This document shows, one piece after another, positions 47,298 through 55,744 of a stretch of 64,000 bases of DNA. Position numbers and translations under genes: made by a program. Location of the stretch: assembly GCA_047974625.1 (NCBI GenBank), contig JBKECK010000034.1, positions 62,001-126,000 on the forward strand. The letters run 5' to 3'. The notes under the pieces were generated by a model that made no database searches, was not told where the DNA came from, and was given only the letters and a program-made list of their open reading frames with translations. How positions within the stretch are numbered: position 1 is the stretch's first letter; every line of letters starts with the position of its first letter. Source of the DNA: CADEDH01 sp047974625 (GTDB lineage: Bacteria > Actinomycetota > Acidimicrobiia > Acidimicrobiales > SZUA-35).

Positions 47298-48041
47298 GTG
47301 GCGCCCGCTCCCACCGGATCCCGGAACGTATCGCGAATGGACCGGACGTCCCGGGCCGTGATGTTCGACTTCTTCGGCACGCTGGTCGACTACCGGCCGG
47401 AGCGATCCGTCCACCGGTACCCCCGCACCCACGCGCTGGCGGAGTCGTGGGGGCTCCGCCTCGACCATGACGCCTTCCGGTCTACCTGGGACGCCGCCTC
47501 AGCCATGCTGGAGGCCGAGTCGGCCATGACCGGCCGGGAGTTCACCATGACCCAGGCGGCAGCCACGTTCGCCACCTCGGTCGGCCTCGAACTAACCGGG
47601 GACCGACACGCCGAGTTGGGCCGCAGCATCTGCACCGAGTGGGAGGCCCATGTGGTGGCCATCCCGGGTGCGGCGGCGATGCTGGCCCGGATCGCCGCCC
47701 ACCGGCAGGTGGCCGTGGTCTCCAACACCCACAGCCCCGACATGGTCCCCCGCTTGATGGCCGCCTTGGGCTTCGTCCCGGTCGACCTGATGGTGCTCTC
47801 AGTGGACCACGGCTGGGCCAAACCGCACCCATCCATCTTCACCGCGGCGCTCCGGGGTCTCGGAACCCCGGCGTTCCGGACGGTGTTCGTCGGTGACAGC
47901 TTCACCGCCGACTATGTGGGCCCCCGGGCGTGCGGTATCGACGCCTTCCTGATCGACCCCGGTCATCGCCACGACGTGCCCGCCCGCCACCGGCTCGATT
48001 CCGTGCTCGACCTGGAGGGCCGCCTGCCCGGGGTCCGCTGA
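47298..48041 (+). CDS. HAD-family hydrolase
   Basis: A 247-residue HAD phosphatase-like protein. Motif I is MFDFFGTLVDY, in which the second Asp of the usual DxD is Phe; this is seen in haloacid-dehalogenase-like members, so a dehalogenase or other non-phosphatase reaction is possible. Motif II is VVSNTHSPD, motif III the Lys in WAKPHPSIF, and motif IV FVGDSFTADYVGPRACG. A helical cap lies at about 40-110. The GTG start fits the leaderless -10 at 47285. Substrate unknown. Confidence 0.82.
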   Translation: MAPAPTGSRNVSRMDRTSRAVMFDFFGTLVDYRPERSVHRYPRTHALAESWGLRLDHDAFRSTWDAASAMLEAESAMTGREFTMTQAAATFATSVGLELTGDRHAELGRSICTEWEAHVVAIPGAAAMLARIAAHRQVAVVSNTHSPDMVPRLMAALGFVPVDLMVLSVDHGWAKPHPSIFTAALRGLGTPAFRTVFVGDSFTADYVGPRACGIDAFLIDPGHRHDVPARHRLDSVLDLEGRLPGVR

Positions 48042-48139
48042 CAGCCGACAAACCCGCGATGCGGCGGCACCTGCCTCTCGCCGTGGGGCGGCCCCGCCGG
48101 TACGGGGGTCAGCGGCCTCCCGGCACCGGGCCCGACGAA

Positions 48140-48469
48140 TCAGACCCGGACCTCGATCTTGCCGTCGACCTCCCGCACCAGGTACATCCGCAGGGGATCC
48201 CGGGCCGGACCGCGCAACAGCTCGCCGGTGGTCACGTTCCACTTGCAGCCGCCGCATTGGCACATCAGGGTGGTGCCCGTCAACAGACCGGCCGAAAGCG
48301 CGCAGCGGTGCTCGGAGCAGAGATCGTCGAAGGCGTAGAGCGTGTCGTCGATGCGGGTCACCGAGACCCGGCGTTTGAGACCCTCGACGTAGTAGGGGAC
48401 AACGGCGAAGTCGTTGAGTTCGTCAGCATCGCCCATCGTCCGATAGGTGTCCGCAGCAGTAGTCATCAT
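48140..48469 (-). CDS. Rieske-like ferredoxin with altered ligand motifs
   Basis: A 109-residue protein with the overall Rieske fold pattern (LYAFDDLC, LSAGLLTGTTLMC, WNVTTGELLRGPARDPL, VREVDGKIEV). The ligand boxes are unusual. Box 1 reads CSEHRCALS, with His three residues after Cys rather than two. Box 2 reads CQCGGCKW where a normal protein has CPxHG, so the second His is Gly and a new Cys appears three residues on. It may bind a cluster through a different set of ligands, or none. It starts 16 bases after the GMC oxidoreductase gene and is probably its partner. Confidence 0.78.
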   Translation of the reverse strand: MMTTAADTYRTMGDADELNDFAVVPYYVEGLKRRVSVTRIDDTLYAFDDLCSEHRCALSAGLLTGTTLMCQCGGCKWNVTTGELLRGPARDPLRMYLVREVDGKIEVRV

Positions 48470-48484
48470 CGGTTCCGATCTGGC

Positions 48485-50224
48485 TCACACGTCGTAGGGG
48501 TAGTCCGGGATGGTGTCCTTGACGGTTGCGTCTAGACGCAACTCCCCCGGGGCACCGGCAGGCACGTAGGGCCGGTGTGGCATCACGGGCCCGAGCCGCT
48601 TGTAACCCGAGCCAATCGTCGGCCGGGTGTCATCGTCGCCCTTGTTCGGCCAGAACGACATAGCCCGCTCGGCGAGGGCGGTGATCATCAGCGACGGGTT
48701 CACCCCCGGGTTGGCCGGCATCACACTGCCGTCGATGACGTGCAGCCCCTCGTAGCCGAAGGCCCGCTGGTAGGGGTCGACCGCCCCGGTGTCGGCCGTC
48801 TCGCCGATGGTGATGCCACCGATGAAGTGGGCGGAGGCCGCCATCCGGATGTGCTCGAACACCAGGGCCTCCTCCTTCGCGTCGAGCCGCTTGGCCACCT
48901 TGTCGGCGAACGCCTCGACCTCGGGTATGTGTACCCGCACCGCGTCGCCCGGACCCTCCTTGCTCCGCAGGAGCCCGTCCTCCCAACGCAGGTCGAGGAA
49001 GTTGTCCTTCGTCTGCATGCACAACAGGGCCGTGGTGCGCTCGGACCAGTTGCGCACGTCGAAGGACCCGAACACCTTGGACGGGTGCTCGATCGCCTCC
49101 TTGATCAGATCTTCGAGCGGGTGCTCCTGGTGGCCCTCCTGGTGCCAGTTGAGAATCATGCCCATGGCGTCCGAACCGACGCCGAAGAAGTTCGGTTCGA
49201 TGCTCGTGGCGCTGTCCGGCCAGACGCCGGAGGTGATCATCACCGACCCGGGGGAGAAATGGAACCGCTCCGGGTCCTCCTTCCACGTGTCATACGGGAT
49301 CGTCAGCCCGAGCAGCATCTCCGAGTTCGTCCGGGCCCGCTGACCCAGCTGGGAGGACAGCCGATCGAGGTTTCCTTTGGCCTGCATGTGCAACAGCAGC
49401 TTCGATGAGCCGTACGCGTGGGCCGAGATGACCAGCTCCATGGTCCTGAACGTCGTGTGACCGAAGTCGATCCCCCGCTGGACCCAGCCGGGATGCCGAG
49501 CCTTGACCTCGAATCCCCCTCCGTCGAGCGGGGTGATCTCGTAGGCCTCGCTCATGTCGTGCACCTGGGCACCGAGCGCCTCGGCCAGATAGAGGTAGTT
49601 GGCGTCGAGCTTGTTCTTGGCGTTGAAGCCGCAACCGGTGGAGCACTGGCCGCAGTTGATGCACCCGCGACGGCTCGGGCCCACACCACCGAAGTAGGGG
49701 TCGTCCACCTCGACGTCGGGCTCACCGAAGTAGACCCCCACCGGGGCACGGTTGTACGAGCTGCTCCGACCCTCGCTCTTGACCGTTTTCTGGAGGATCC
49801 GGTCGGTGTCGTTGGACATGTAGGGGTCCCGGACGACGCCGAGCATGCGTTTGGCCTGATCGATGAAGGGTGCCAGCTCCTCATCCCAGGCGGTGATGTC
49901 CTTCCACTCGGGCGCTTGGAAGAAGGGCGCGGGGGGGACGTATAGGGTGTTGGCGTAGACTTGGGAGCCGCCACCGACCCCGGCGCCGCACATGATCGAG
50001 ACGTCGTCGAGCAGCTCGATCCGCTGCATGCCGTACAACTCCAGGCCAGGCATCCAGACATAGTCCTTGAGGTCCCAGCTCGACTTGGGGACGCTGTCGT
50101 CGGTCCAACGCCGGCCGGCCTCGACCACCCCGACCTTGTATCCCTTTTCCGCGGCGCGGAACGCCGAGACGCTCCCGCCGAAACCTGAGCCGATAATGAG
50201 TACGTCGTAGTCGAATGCGCTCAT
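48485..50224 (-). CDS. ChoD-like GMC oxidoreductase
   Basis: A 579-residue FAD-dependent GMC oxidoreductase. DYDVLIIGSGFGGSVSAFRAAE is the FAD-binding start (in parts), followed by GAGVGGGSQVYANTLYVPPAPFF. The segments CINCGQCSTGCGFNAKN and HFIGGITIGETADTGAVDPYQRAFGYEGLHVIDGS (in parts) follow ChoD of mycobacteria closely. It probably oxidises a sterol-like or other hydroxylated hydrophobic alcohol. The Cys-rich CxxCxxCxxxC loop is shared with ChoD and could hold a cluster. ATG 50224 has GGGGGG upstream, and TAATCT (about 50265-50260) is a possible -10. The Rieske-like gene follows in the same operon. Confidence 0.83.
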   Translation of the reverse strand: MSAFDYDVLIIGSGFGGSVSAFRAAEKGYKVGVVEAGRRWTDDSVPKSSWDLKDYVWMPGLELYGMQRIELLDDVSIMCGAGVGGGSQVYANTLYVPPAPFFQAPEWKDITAWDEELAPFIDQAKRMLGVVRDPYMSNDTDRILQKTVKSEGRSSSYNRAPVGVYFGEPDVEVDDPYFGGVGPSRRGCINCGQCSTGCGFNAKNKLDANYLYLAEALGAQVHDMSEAYEITPLDGGGFEVKARHPGWVQRGIDFGHTTFRTMELVISAHAYGSSKLLLHMQAKGNLDRLSSQLGQRARTNSEMLLGLTIPYDTWKEDPERFHFSPGSVMITSGVWPDSATSIEPNFFGVGSDAMGMILNWHQEGHQEHPLEDLIKEAIEHPSKVFGSFDVRNWSERTTALLCMQTKDNFLDLRWEDGLLRSKEGPGDAVRVHIPEVEAFADKVAKRLDAKEEALVFEHIRMAASAHFIGGITIGETADTGAVDPYQRAFGYEGLHVIDGSVMPANPGVNPSLMITALAERAMSFWPNKGDDDTRPTIGSGYKRLGPVMPHRPYVPAGAPGELRLDATVKDTIPDYPYDV

Positions 50225-50677
50225 GGAGACCCCCCAGCTGGGCAATGCTTGTCTCATCAGATTAACCAGACCTCAGGGGACGGCAAGGCGAGTGACCAAA
50301 ACGGTGCACGTCGGCCGACCGGGCGGTGGCGGGGGCTCCCCGCCACCGTCACACCCCGGACGGTGCGGCATCTGTCGCTGTCTACGCAGGTCCCAGCGCC
50401 GCTTCACCAACCAGACCACCGCGATGATTTGATTGGGGTTGATTCCCTATTATCACTAGAAACGTCAGCGCGTAGCGTCACCCGAACAAAGCACACACCA
50501 TGGGCGACGACACGGTGTTGCTTAGAACGGCACGGAATCACGCCCGTGGACCGCCATATCCGCCGCTTCTGACCAGTCAGACCCACGCCACACACGGCAC
50601 TACGCGCCGATCGGGCGCGAGCGCCATTTGGCGCGCTCTGGCGGCCGGGCCCGAGCGGATCCCAGGACAGGGGACCA
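50225..50677. other. 453-bp divergent region between the GMC and Pro-rich membrane protein genes
   Basis: It holds the GMC promoter (TAATCT, minus strand) and an AT-rich patch at 50425-50460 with TATTAT at 50448-50453, a possible plus-strand -10 preceded by ATGATT at 18-base spacing. A hairpin lies at 50619-50638. I see no credible gene. Confidence 0.5.
50619..50638. other. Hairpin GAGCGCC-ATTT-GGCGCGCTC
   Basis: A seven-base stem with a two-base bulge and an ATTT loop, 40 bases before the start at 50678. If transcription begins near 50460 it lies in the leader. Confidence 0.35.
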
Positions 50678-51541
50678 ATGATGACATCCGCCGCGCCACG
50701 CCGAAGCAGCACGTCACCGGGTGGATATCAGGCCTGGGACGGCCTCTACTACAAGTGGCCGCCGCCGAGCGGTTGGCACCAGGCCCAGGACGGTCGGTGG
50801 TGGCCGGAGGGCCGAGGCCCGATCGTTCCGGCGCCACCGGCGACGAGCGCCCCCCGCCTGGCACCCTCCCCCGACGGAACCGACCCCGACCACGAGGCGA
50901 CCACCGCGAACTCCGACGCCGACGAGGAGGGCCGCGACCACGATCGGCCACCGGCCCCACCGGCTCCACCGTCCCGATCGGCGCCGATCCTCGATCTGAC
51001 CACACCGGGCGACTCCGCCCCCGGGGACCGGCCCGAGATCGAGGAGCCCACCACACCCGGGGAGCAACCCGGCCCCGACAACCGACCCGAGATCGTGGTG
51101 CTCCGCCAGACCCAGTCCAGCCGGCGGGGCCGCGTCCTGGGCCTCCACCGGACGGATCACACCGGTAGCCCGACACTGGTGGACCCCGCCGACGCCCAGC
51201 CGACATCGACTCCGCCGCCCACCCCCGACCAGCCCCAAGCGGCGGTGGCGCCCGCCCCCTCCCCCGGCGGCGGCATCGGCCCACCCCTCGTCTCCAGCGA
51301 GATCGGACCGCCCGCGCCCCTACCCGGCTCGGCCGTGAGCCACAACCCGCGACCCTGGTACCAGAAGAAACGCTGGTGGCTGGTGGCGGCCATCGCCCTG
51401 TTCCTGGCCATCGGGATGTTGTCCGACGACACCGCCGACGGCACTGATCCCGGCCCGCCCGCCCCCAGCGGGCAGTCGGCCCCGACCGTCCACCCCGGCG
51501 CCGCCCCGGCGGCCCTGCTGACCGGGGACGCTACCGTTTGA
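50678..51541 (+). CDS. Pro-rich single-pass membrane protein, unknown function
   Basis: A 287-residue protein. A Trp-rich N-terminal motif (GLYYKWPPPSGWHQAQDGRW) resembles the short DUF2510-like W/P domain of actinobacterial membrane proteins. About 200 residues of Pro/Asp/Thr-rich disorder follow, then a basic anchor and membrane helix (KKRWWLVAAIALFLAIGML), and only 35 residues outside. It lacks the Cys/Asp-rich tail of its neighbours but has the same N-in, C-out plan. GGGGA precedes the ATG pair at 50678. The stop overlaps a possible TTG start of the next frame (TTGA). Confidence 0.62.
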   Translation: MMTSAAPRRSSTSPGGYQAWDGLYYKWPPPSGWHQAQDGRWWPEGRGPIVPAPPATSAPRLAPSPDGTDPDHEATTANSDADEEGRDHDRPPAPPAPPSRSAPILDLTTPGDSAPGDRPEIEEPTTPGEQPGPDNRPEIVVLRQTQSSRRGRVLGLHRTDHTGSPTLVDPADAQPTSTPPPTPDQPQAAVAPAPSPGGGIGPPLVSSEIGPPAPLPGSAVSHNPRPWYQKKRWWLVAAIALFLAIGMLSDDTADGTDPGPPAPSGQSAPTVHPGAAPAALLTGDATV

Positions 51542-51834
51542 GACCCGATCGGCAGACGCCAGGGCGGGCCCCGTCCGGCGACCACCATGTCGCCCTCGAC
51601 GACACGCCGGTCCCCGGGCGCCACCAGGCCGCATCGGGGGTGATTCCCCGCCGGCGATGCGCGACCGCGTGCATCGGCTTCCGCACCCTTCGACAACGGG
51701 CAATCGCATCGGGTGCGTTGACCCATATCGACCGAGGCCGACCACGGGTCTATGGTCAGACGTCGGCGTTCGGAGAACGGGCGGCGCCAGCGGGACGAGC
51801 TGGGCGCGAACGCCGCAGGAGGGGCACGACATCG
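51542..51834. other. 293-bp stretch before paralogue 2
   Basis: In frame with paralogue 2 from a TTG at 51538, but the translated sequence is Arg-rich and unlike its homologues. Between 51640 and 51760 base composition drops in GC and contains TTGACC (51718) and TATGGT (51751), so a promoter for paralogue 2 is likely here. Confidence 0.45.
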
Positions 51835-53289
51835 GTGGACGGACACGACGTTGTCCAGCACGTTCAGAACCTGCTCGACGACCTCGTGCAGGTGCTCGAA
51901 GTACCGCCCGGTGACCAGGCCGGAGCGGCGGCACGCGCCCTCGCAGCCCACCGGCCCATAGAGCCACGCTCGATGACGCCGTACCAGATAGAGGTGCAGG
52001 AGGTGACCAGGATGGTGTTCGCCGCACTGGCCGCCGGTGAGCGGATCCGTCCGGCGAGCGCGCGTCGGTGGGTGTTCGACGTCGTCAGCTCGGGGCCGGG
52101 CCCCATCGACCCCAACCGGCCGGCGGACTCGACCGACCCCGGCCAGCGTCAGCCTGGGGGTGGGCCGCCCGAACCCGCCGGAGCTCCCCACCCCGATCCG
52201 GCGGACGCCGAGTCGATCAACGAGATCCTGACCGCGACGTTCCTGCGCCCGGCCCGTTCCACCGGGCCACAACCACGAACCCGTGTGCCGCCCAGCTCCA
52301 CCGCCCCGAAGGCGCCGCGTCACGAGATCGCGCCATCGCCATCGCCATCGCCACCGCCGACGTCGGGACCGGTGGCGGCGTGGGTGTCTTCGACGTCGCA
52401 CCCCTGGGGGCGGTCGAGGCTGTGGCTGGCCGGCAGCGGTCTGGCGGCGGCGGTGCTCGGCCTCGGCCTGGGCTTGGCCGGCCTCAACCGGATCGGGGAC
52501 GGGGCGACGCCGGCCGTGGTCGACCAGGCCGACGAGACCGGATGGCGAGCCACCGACGCCTCGCCCACGACCGCCCCGCCGACGGGTGGGGGAAGGGCCC
52601 GCGTCGGGGCGGTACCGCCGTCCGCCGACCCGGCCCCGTCCGACGCCGACCCGGAGGCGGACGCTCCGGCGCCGCGGACGAACGTCGGAGGCCGGGCCGG
52701 CCGCCGTGCGGCGGGGAACCGTGGCGCCGCCACCGCCCTCCCTCCGGCCACCACCCCACGACCGGCGGGCAGCGCGGCCCCCTCGGCGGTCGTCCCGTCC
52801 TCGAATGACCCATCCCCCGCCGCGGGGCCATCGACCGCGGCGAGATCCGGTGCCCTTGCTCCGTCGAACGACACCGCCTCCCGGAACGACACCGCCTCCC
52901 AGAACGACACCGCCTCCCAGAACGACACCGCCTCCCAGAACGACACCGCCTCCCAGAACGACACCGCCTCCCGGAACGACACCGCCTACCCGGACAACAC
53001 CGCCTACCCGGACAACACCGCGCCCTTGAGCACGACACCGCCCAACAACACCACGTCCCCCTACGGCACCGCACCCCCGGAGAGTGGCGCCTCCACCCCG
53101 TCGAGCAGTGGTCCGGGCGACACCTGTCACCCCAACTACTCCGGCTGCGTACCCGTGGCCTCCGACGTCGACTGCACGGGAGGGGGCGGCGACGGTCCCG
53201 CCTTCGTGGATGGACCGATCACGGTGCTCGGCGAGGACGTCTACGGGCTGGACCGTGACGGCAACGGCGTGGCCTGCGAATCCGGCTGA
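51835..53289 (+). CDS. Paralogue 2: helical domain, membrane helix, repeat linker, Cys/Asp-rich tail
   Basis: A 484-residue paralogue of the proteins at 46063 and 53477. The helical domain (about 5-80) reads HVQNLLDDLVQVLEVPP and YQIEVQEVTRMVFAALAAG. The membrane helix is LWLAGSGLAAAVLGLGLGLAGL. The outer linker contains six copies of NDTASQ/NDTASR, then NDTAYP-like units. The tail is CHPNYSGCVPVASDVDC ... GPITVLGEDVYGLDRDGNGVACE, an Excalibur-like calcium-binding pattern. GTG 51835 is chosen because it matches the N-terminus of paralogue 1; AGGAGG lies 12 bases upstream. A start at TTG 51538 is possible. Confidence 0.68.
   Translation: MDGHDVVQHVQNLLDDLVQVLEVPPGDQAGAAARALAAHRPIEPRSMTPYQIEVQEVTRMVFAALAAGERIRPASARRWVFDVVSSGPGPIDPNRPADSTDPGQRQPGGGPPEPAGAPHPDPADAESINEILTATFLRPARSTGPQPRTRVPPSSTAPKAPRHEIAPSPSPSPPPTSGPVAAWVSSTSHPWGRSRLWLAGSGLAAAVLGLGLGLAGLNRIGDGATPAVVDQADETGWRATDASPTTAPPTGGGRARVGAVPPSADPAPSDADPEADAPAPRTNVGGRAGRRAAGNRGAATALPPATTPRPAGSAAPSAVVPSSNDPSPAAGPSTAARSGALAPSNDTASRNDTASQNDTASQNDTASQNDTASQNDTASRNDTAYPDNTAYPDNTAPLSTTPPNNTTSPYGTAPPESGASTPSSSGPGDTCHPNYSGCVPVASDVDCTGGGGDGPAFVDGPITVLGEDVYGLDRDGNGVACESG
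52867..53028 (+). repeat. In-frame 18-bp tandem repeat encoding NDTAS(Q/R)
   Basis: Six near-identical 18-bp units (AACGACACCGCCTCCCAG type) from 52867 to 52974, followed by three diverged units (NDTAYP, DNTAYP, DNTAPL). The unit length is a multiple of three, so copy number can change without loss of frame. Confidence 0.9.
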
Positions 53290-53476
53290 TCCGCTCGGGC
53301 CGGTGGTGGCTGGTGGGGCCGGCGCCGCCGGGTCTATCGCCAGTTCGGGGGATGGACGCTTCGCCCATCCGACGGTCCCTACGGCGCAGCGTACAGTCCG
53401 TTCCGGGTTCCCCGGGACGGTGCGGGCCCCGGACGCAGCGGGATCCGGACAGCCCGTAGGTAGGGATGACGAAGCC

Positions 53477-54553
53477 ATGACGACCGCCGGCACCGACAAC
53501 GCCACCGCCGCGGTCCAGGCCCTGCTCGACGATCTGGAGCAGGTCTTGGAGCTGGACGATCGCGACCGGGCCCACTGGTCGGCCCGGGTCCTCGAGTACC
53601 ACCCTCGGGTCGCCGCCGATCAGCTCTCCGACCAGGGGTTGGAGGTCCAGGAGGTAGCCCGGGCCACGCTGTGGGCGTTGGCCGGCGGAGAGGCACTGCG
53701 GTCCACCACCGTGGACCGTTGGATCGCCGCCGTTATCGAGGCCCCGACCCCGCGGACCTCCCCCTCCTCCCGGGCCAGCCACCTGGCTCCCGCCCCGCCC
53801 GCGGCTCCCGTGCCGGTCCCGGAGTCGCCGACCCCGCCGCAGCCGACACCGTTCCCATCCCCGTTGCCGTCCGCCCGGACCTCCATCCTGTCCCCGGACC
53901 GCGTGCCGGCTCCGGCCGTGGGCGCCGGAGTCACGGCAGTCGTGGCCCCAGTCCCAGCGGCACCGCCCCCTACGCCGGACCCTCCGGACGGCGACATCCG
54001 GAGCCCCGCCGACCGGCACCTCACGTTCGCGCCCCCGCCGTCGTCCCGCTCCCGCTCCTCCCGGCGGAGCCTGTGGCTGGGGGTGGGTGTGGCCGGCCTG
54101 ATCACCGGTTGGGTCGCGTTCGCCGCCGTCGATGCCGCGATCGGCGACGACGACACCGCGGCCGTGGCCTCGGACACCTCACCCGCCATGACGGGGCTCC
54201 CGACCGCCACCCCCAGCGCCACCTCCCCCAACACCGCCTCGCCCAACACCGCCTCCTCCAGTACCACCGGCCCCAGCACCACGGCCCCGGCGACCAATCC
54301 CCCGAGCACCGCGTCCTCCAACACCGCCGCCCCCGCAGCCACCGCAGCGCCGACCCCCACCGAGTCGGTCGCCGTGCAACCCCTGATGGGCAACGGCTGC
54401 AGCCCGAACTACGAACCGTGCGTACCGGCGGACTCCGACGTCGACTGCGCCGGCGGATCCGGTAATGGCCCGTCCTACGTGACCGGGCCGGTCCGGGTGG
54501 TCGGCACCGACGTCTACGATCTCGACCGCGACGGCGACGGAATCGGCTGCTGA
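53477..54553 (+). CDS. Paralogue 3: helical domain, membrane helix, Cys/Asp-rich outer tail
   Basis: A 358-residue paralogue. The helical domain (about 10-85) reads AVQALLDDLEQVLELDD and LEVQEVARATLWALAGGEALR. A Pro-rich linker, membrane helix (LWLGVGVAGLITGWVAFAAV) and Ser/Thr/Asn linker follow. The tail is CSPNYEPCVPADSDVDC ... GPVRVVGTDVYDLDRDGDGIGC. Within the repeat-poor linker the motif (P/S)NTAS recurs and resembles the repeat of paralogue 2. ATG 53477 is chosen because the reading matches the other N-termini (MTTAGTDN against MTTVDQH). It lies 187 bp after paralogue 2, so a recent tandem duplication is likely. Confidence 0.72.
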   Translation: MTTAGTDNATAAVQALLDDLEQVLELDDRDRAHWSARVLEYHPRVAADQLSDQGLEVQEVARATLWALAGGEALRSTTVDRWIAAVIEAPTPRTSPSSRASHLAPAPPAAPVPVPESPTPPQPTPFPSPLPSARTSILSPDRVPAPAVGAGVTAVVAPVPAAPPPTPDPPDGDIRSPADRHLTFAPPPSSRSRSSRRSLWLGVGVAGLITGWVAFAAVDAAIGDDDTAAVASDTSPAMTGLPTATPSATSPNTASPNTASSSTTGPSTTAPATNPPSTASSNTAAPAATAAPTPTESVAVQPLMGNGCSPNYEPCVPADSDVDCAGGSGNGPSYVTGPVRVVGTDVYDLDRDGDGIGC

Positions 54554-54635
54554 ACACGGGATCCGTCCCCGGGCCCGGTTCGGCCGTCCCGGCGGCCGGT
54601 TTGCACCCGGGGCCGCTAGCCCCGATGCTTCGGTC

Positions 54636-55727
54636 ATGGACGAAGCAGTAGTCGATCCGTTCTCCGACGAGGCCCCGCCGGAGACTGACACGGTCCGAGC
54701 CGGCGAGGAGCTGAACTGGACGGCGATCGAGGCCCACCTGCGGGAGCAGCTGCCCCCGGAGCTGACCGGCGGGGAGTTCCGGGTGGCCCAGTTCCCCAAC
54801 GGTTCGGCCAACCTCACCTACCTGATCGCCTTCGGGGACACCGAGCTGGTGTTGCGCCGACCCCCGTTCGGGACCATCGCCCCCGGCGCCCACGATATGA
54901 AGCGCGAATACAAGGTGCTGTCACAGTTGTGGCGCCAATTCCCGATGGCCCCCCGTGCGTACGTGTTCTGCGACGATTCCGACGTCGCCGGGGCCGACTT
55001 CTTCGTGATGGAACGCCGGGTCGGCGAGGTCATCCGCGGTGTCATCCCGCCGTCGATGCGGGGGCACGACCGGGTGGGCCGCCGGGTGGGTCTCGCCCTG
55101 GTGGACGCCATGGCCGAGTTCCACCTGCTCGACCCGGAGGCGGCCGGCCTGGGCGATCTGGGCCGACCCGACGGCTTCATGGCCCGACAGGTCGGCGGCT
55201 GGAAGAAGCGGTGGGACCTGGTGGCCGATCCCACCTGGGACGACCGGATGTCGGCGGTACACGGACGGCTCGAGGCGACGATCCCCGAGGCCCAACGGGT
55301 CTCGCTCGTCCACAACGACTTGAAGCTCGACAACTGCATGTTCGATCCCGCCGACCCCGATCACGTGATCGCCTTCTTCGACTGGGACATGACCACCCTG
55401 GGCGACCCGATGGCGGACTTCGGGACCCTGCTCAACTACTGGCCCGACCCCTCTGACAGTGACGAGGATCGCCGCATCAGCCATGACGGGATGGACCGGA
55501 TGGGCCTGCCGACCAGGGCCGAGATCACCCGGCGTTACGGCGAGCGGACCGGCCTCGACGTCTCCCAGGCCAACTGGTACGACGCCTTCGCCCAGTGGAA
55601 GACGGCGGTGGTGATCCAGCAGCTACACCACCGCTGGCGGCAGGGCAACTCCTCCAACGAGCGCCACGCCACCATCAACGAACGCCTACCCGCCCTGCTC
55701 GGCTCGGCCGAACGGCTCCTCGGATAG
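54636..55727 (+). CDS. APH/ACAD10-type phosphotransferase family protein
   Basis: A 363-residue protein with an aminoglycoside-phosphotransferase-like kinase fold. FPNGSANLTYLIAFGDTELVLRRPP covers the nucleotide-binding strands (in parts). LVHNDLKLDNCMFD is the catalytic Brenner-type loop, and FFDWDMTTLGDPMADFG the metal-binding DxD region. Such proteins in Actinobacteria usually accompany acyl-CoA dehydrogenases and probably phosphorylate a hydroxyacyl or small-alcohol substrate rather than antibiotics; no dehydrogenase is adjacent here. GATGCT six bases before the ATG is a plausible leaderless -10. Confidence 0.82.
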   Translation: MDEAVVDPFSDEAPPETDTVRAGEELNWTAIEAHLREQLPPELTGGEFRVAQFPNGSANLTYLIAFGDTELVLRRPPFGTIAPGAHDMKREYKVLSQLWRQFPMAPRAYVFCDDSDVAGADFFVMERRVGEVIRGVIPPSMRGHDRVGRRVGLALVDAMAEFHLLDPEAAGLGDLGRPDGFMARQVGGWKKRWDLVADPTWDDRMSAVHGRLEATIPEAQRVSLVHNDLKLDNCMFDPADPDHVIAFFDWDMTTLGDPMADFGTLLNYWPDPSDSDEDRRISHDGMDRMGLPTRAEITRRYGERTGLDVSQANWYDAFAQWKTAVVIQQLHHRWRQGNSSNERHATINERLPALLGSAERLLG

Positions 55728-55744
55728 GCACCGGGGCGTCCCCC

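Noticed and set aside
48485..50224. MftG (mycofactocin-linked GMC oxidoreductase)
   Set aside because: The length and the CxxCxxCxxxC loop follow ChoD, not the shorter MftG, and it lies 8 kb from the nearest mft gene.
51157..53505. 782-residue minus-strand frame with GGGVV-type repeats
   Set aside because: The repeats are the complement of the NDTASQ repeat of paralogue 2. The frame covers two plus-strand genes and has no family features.
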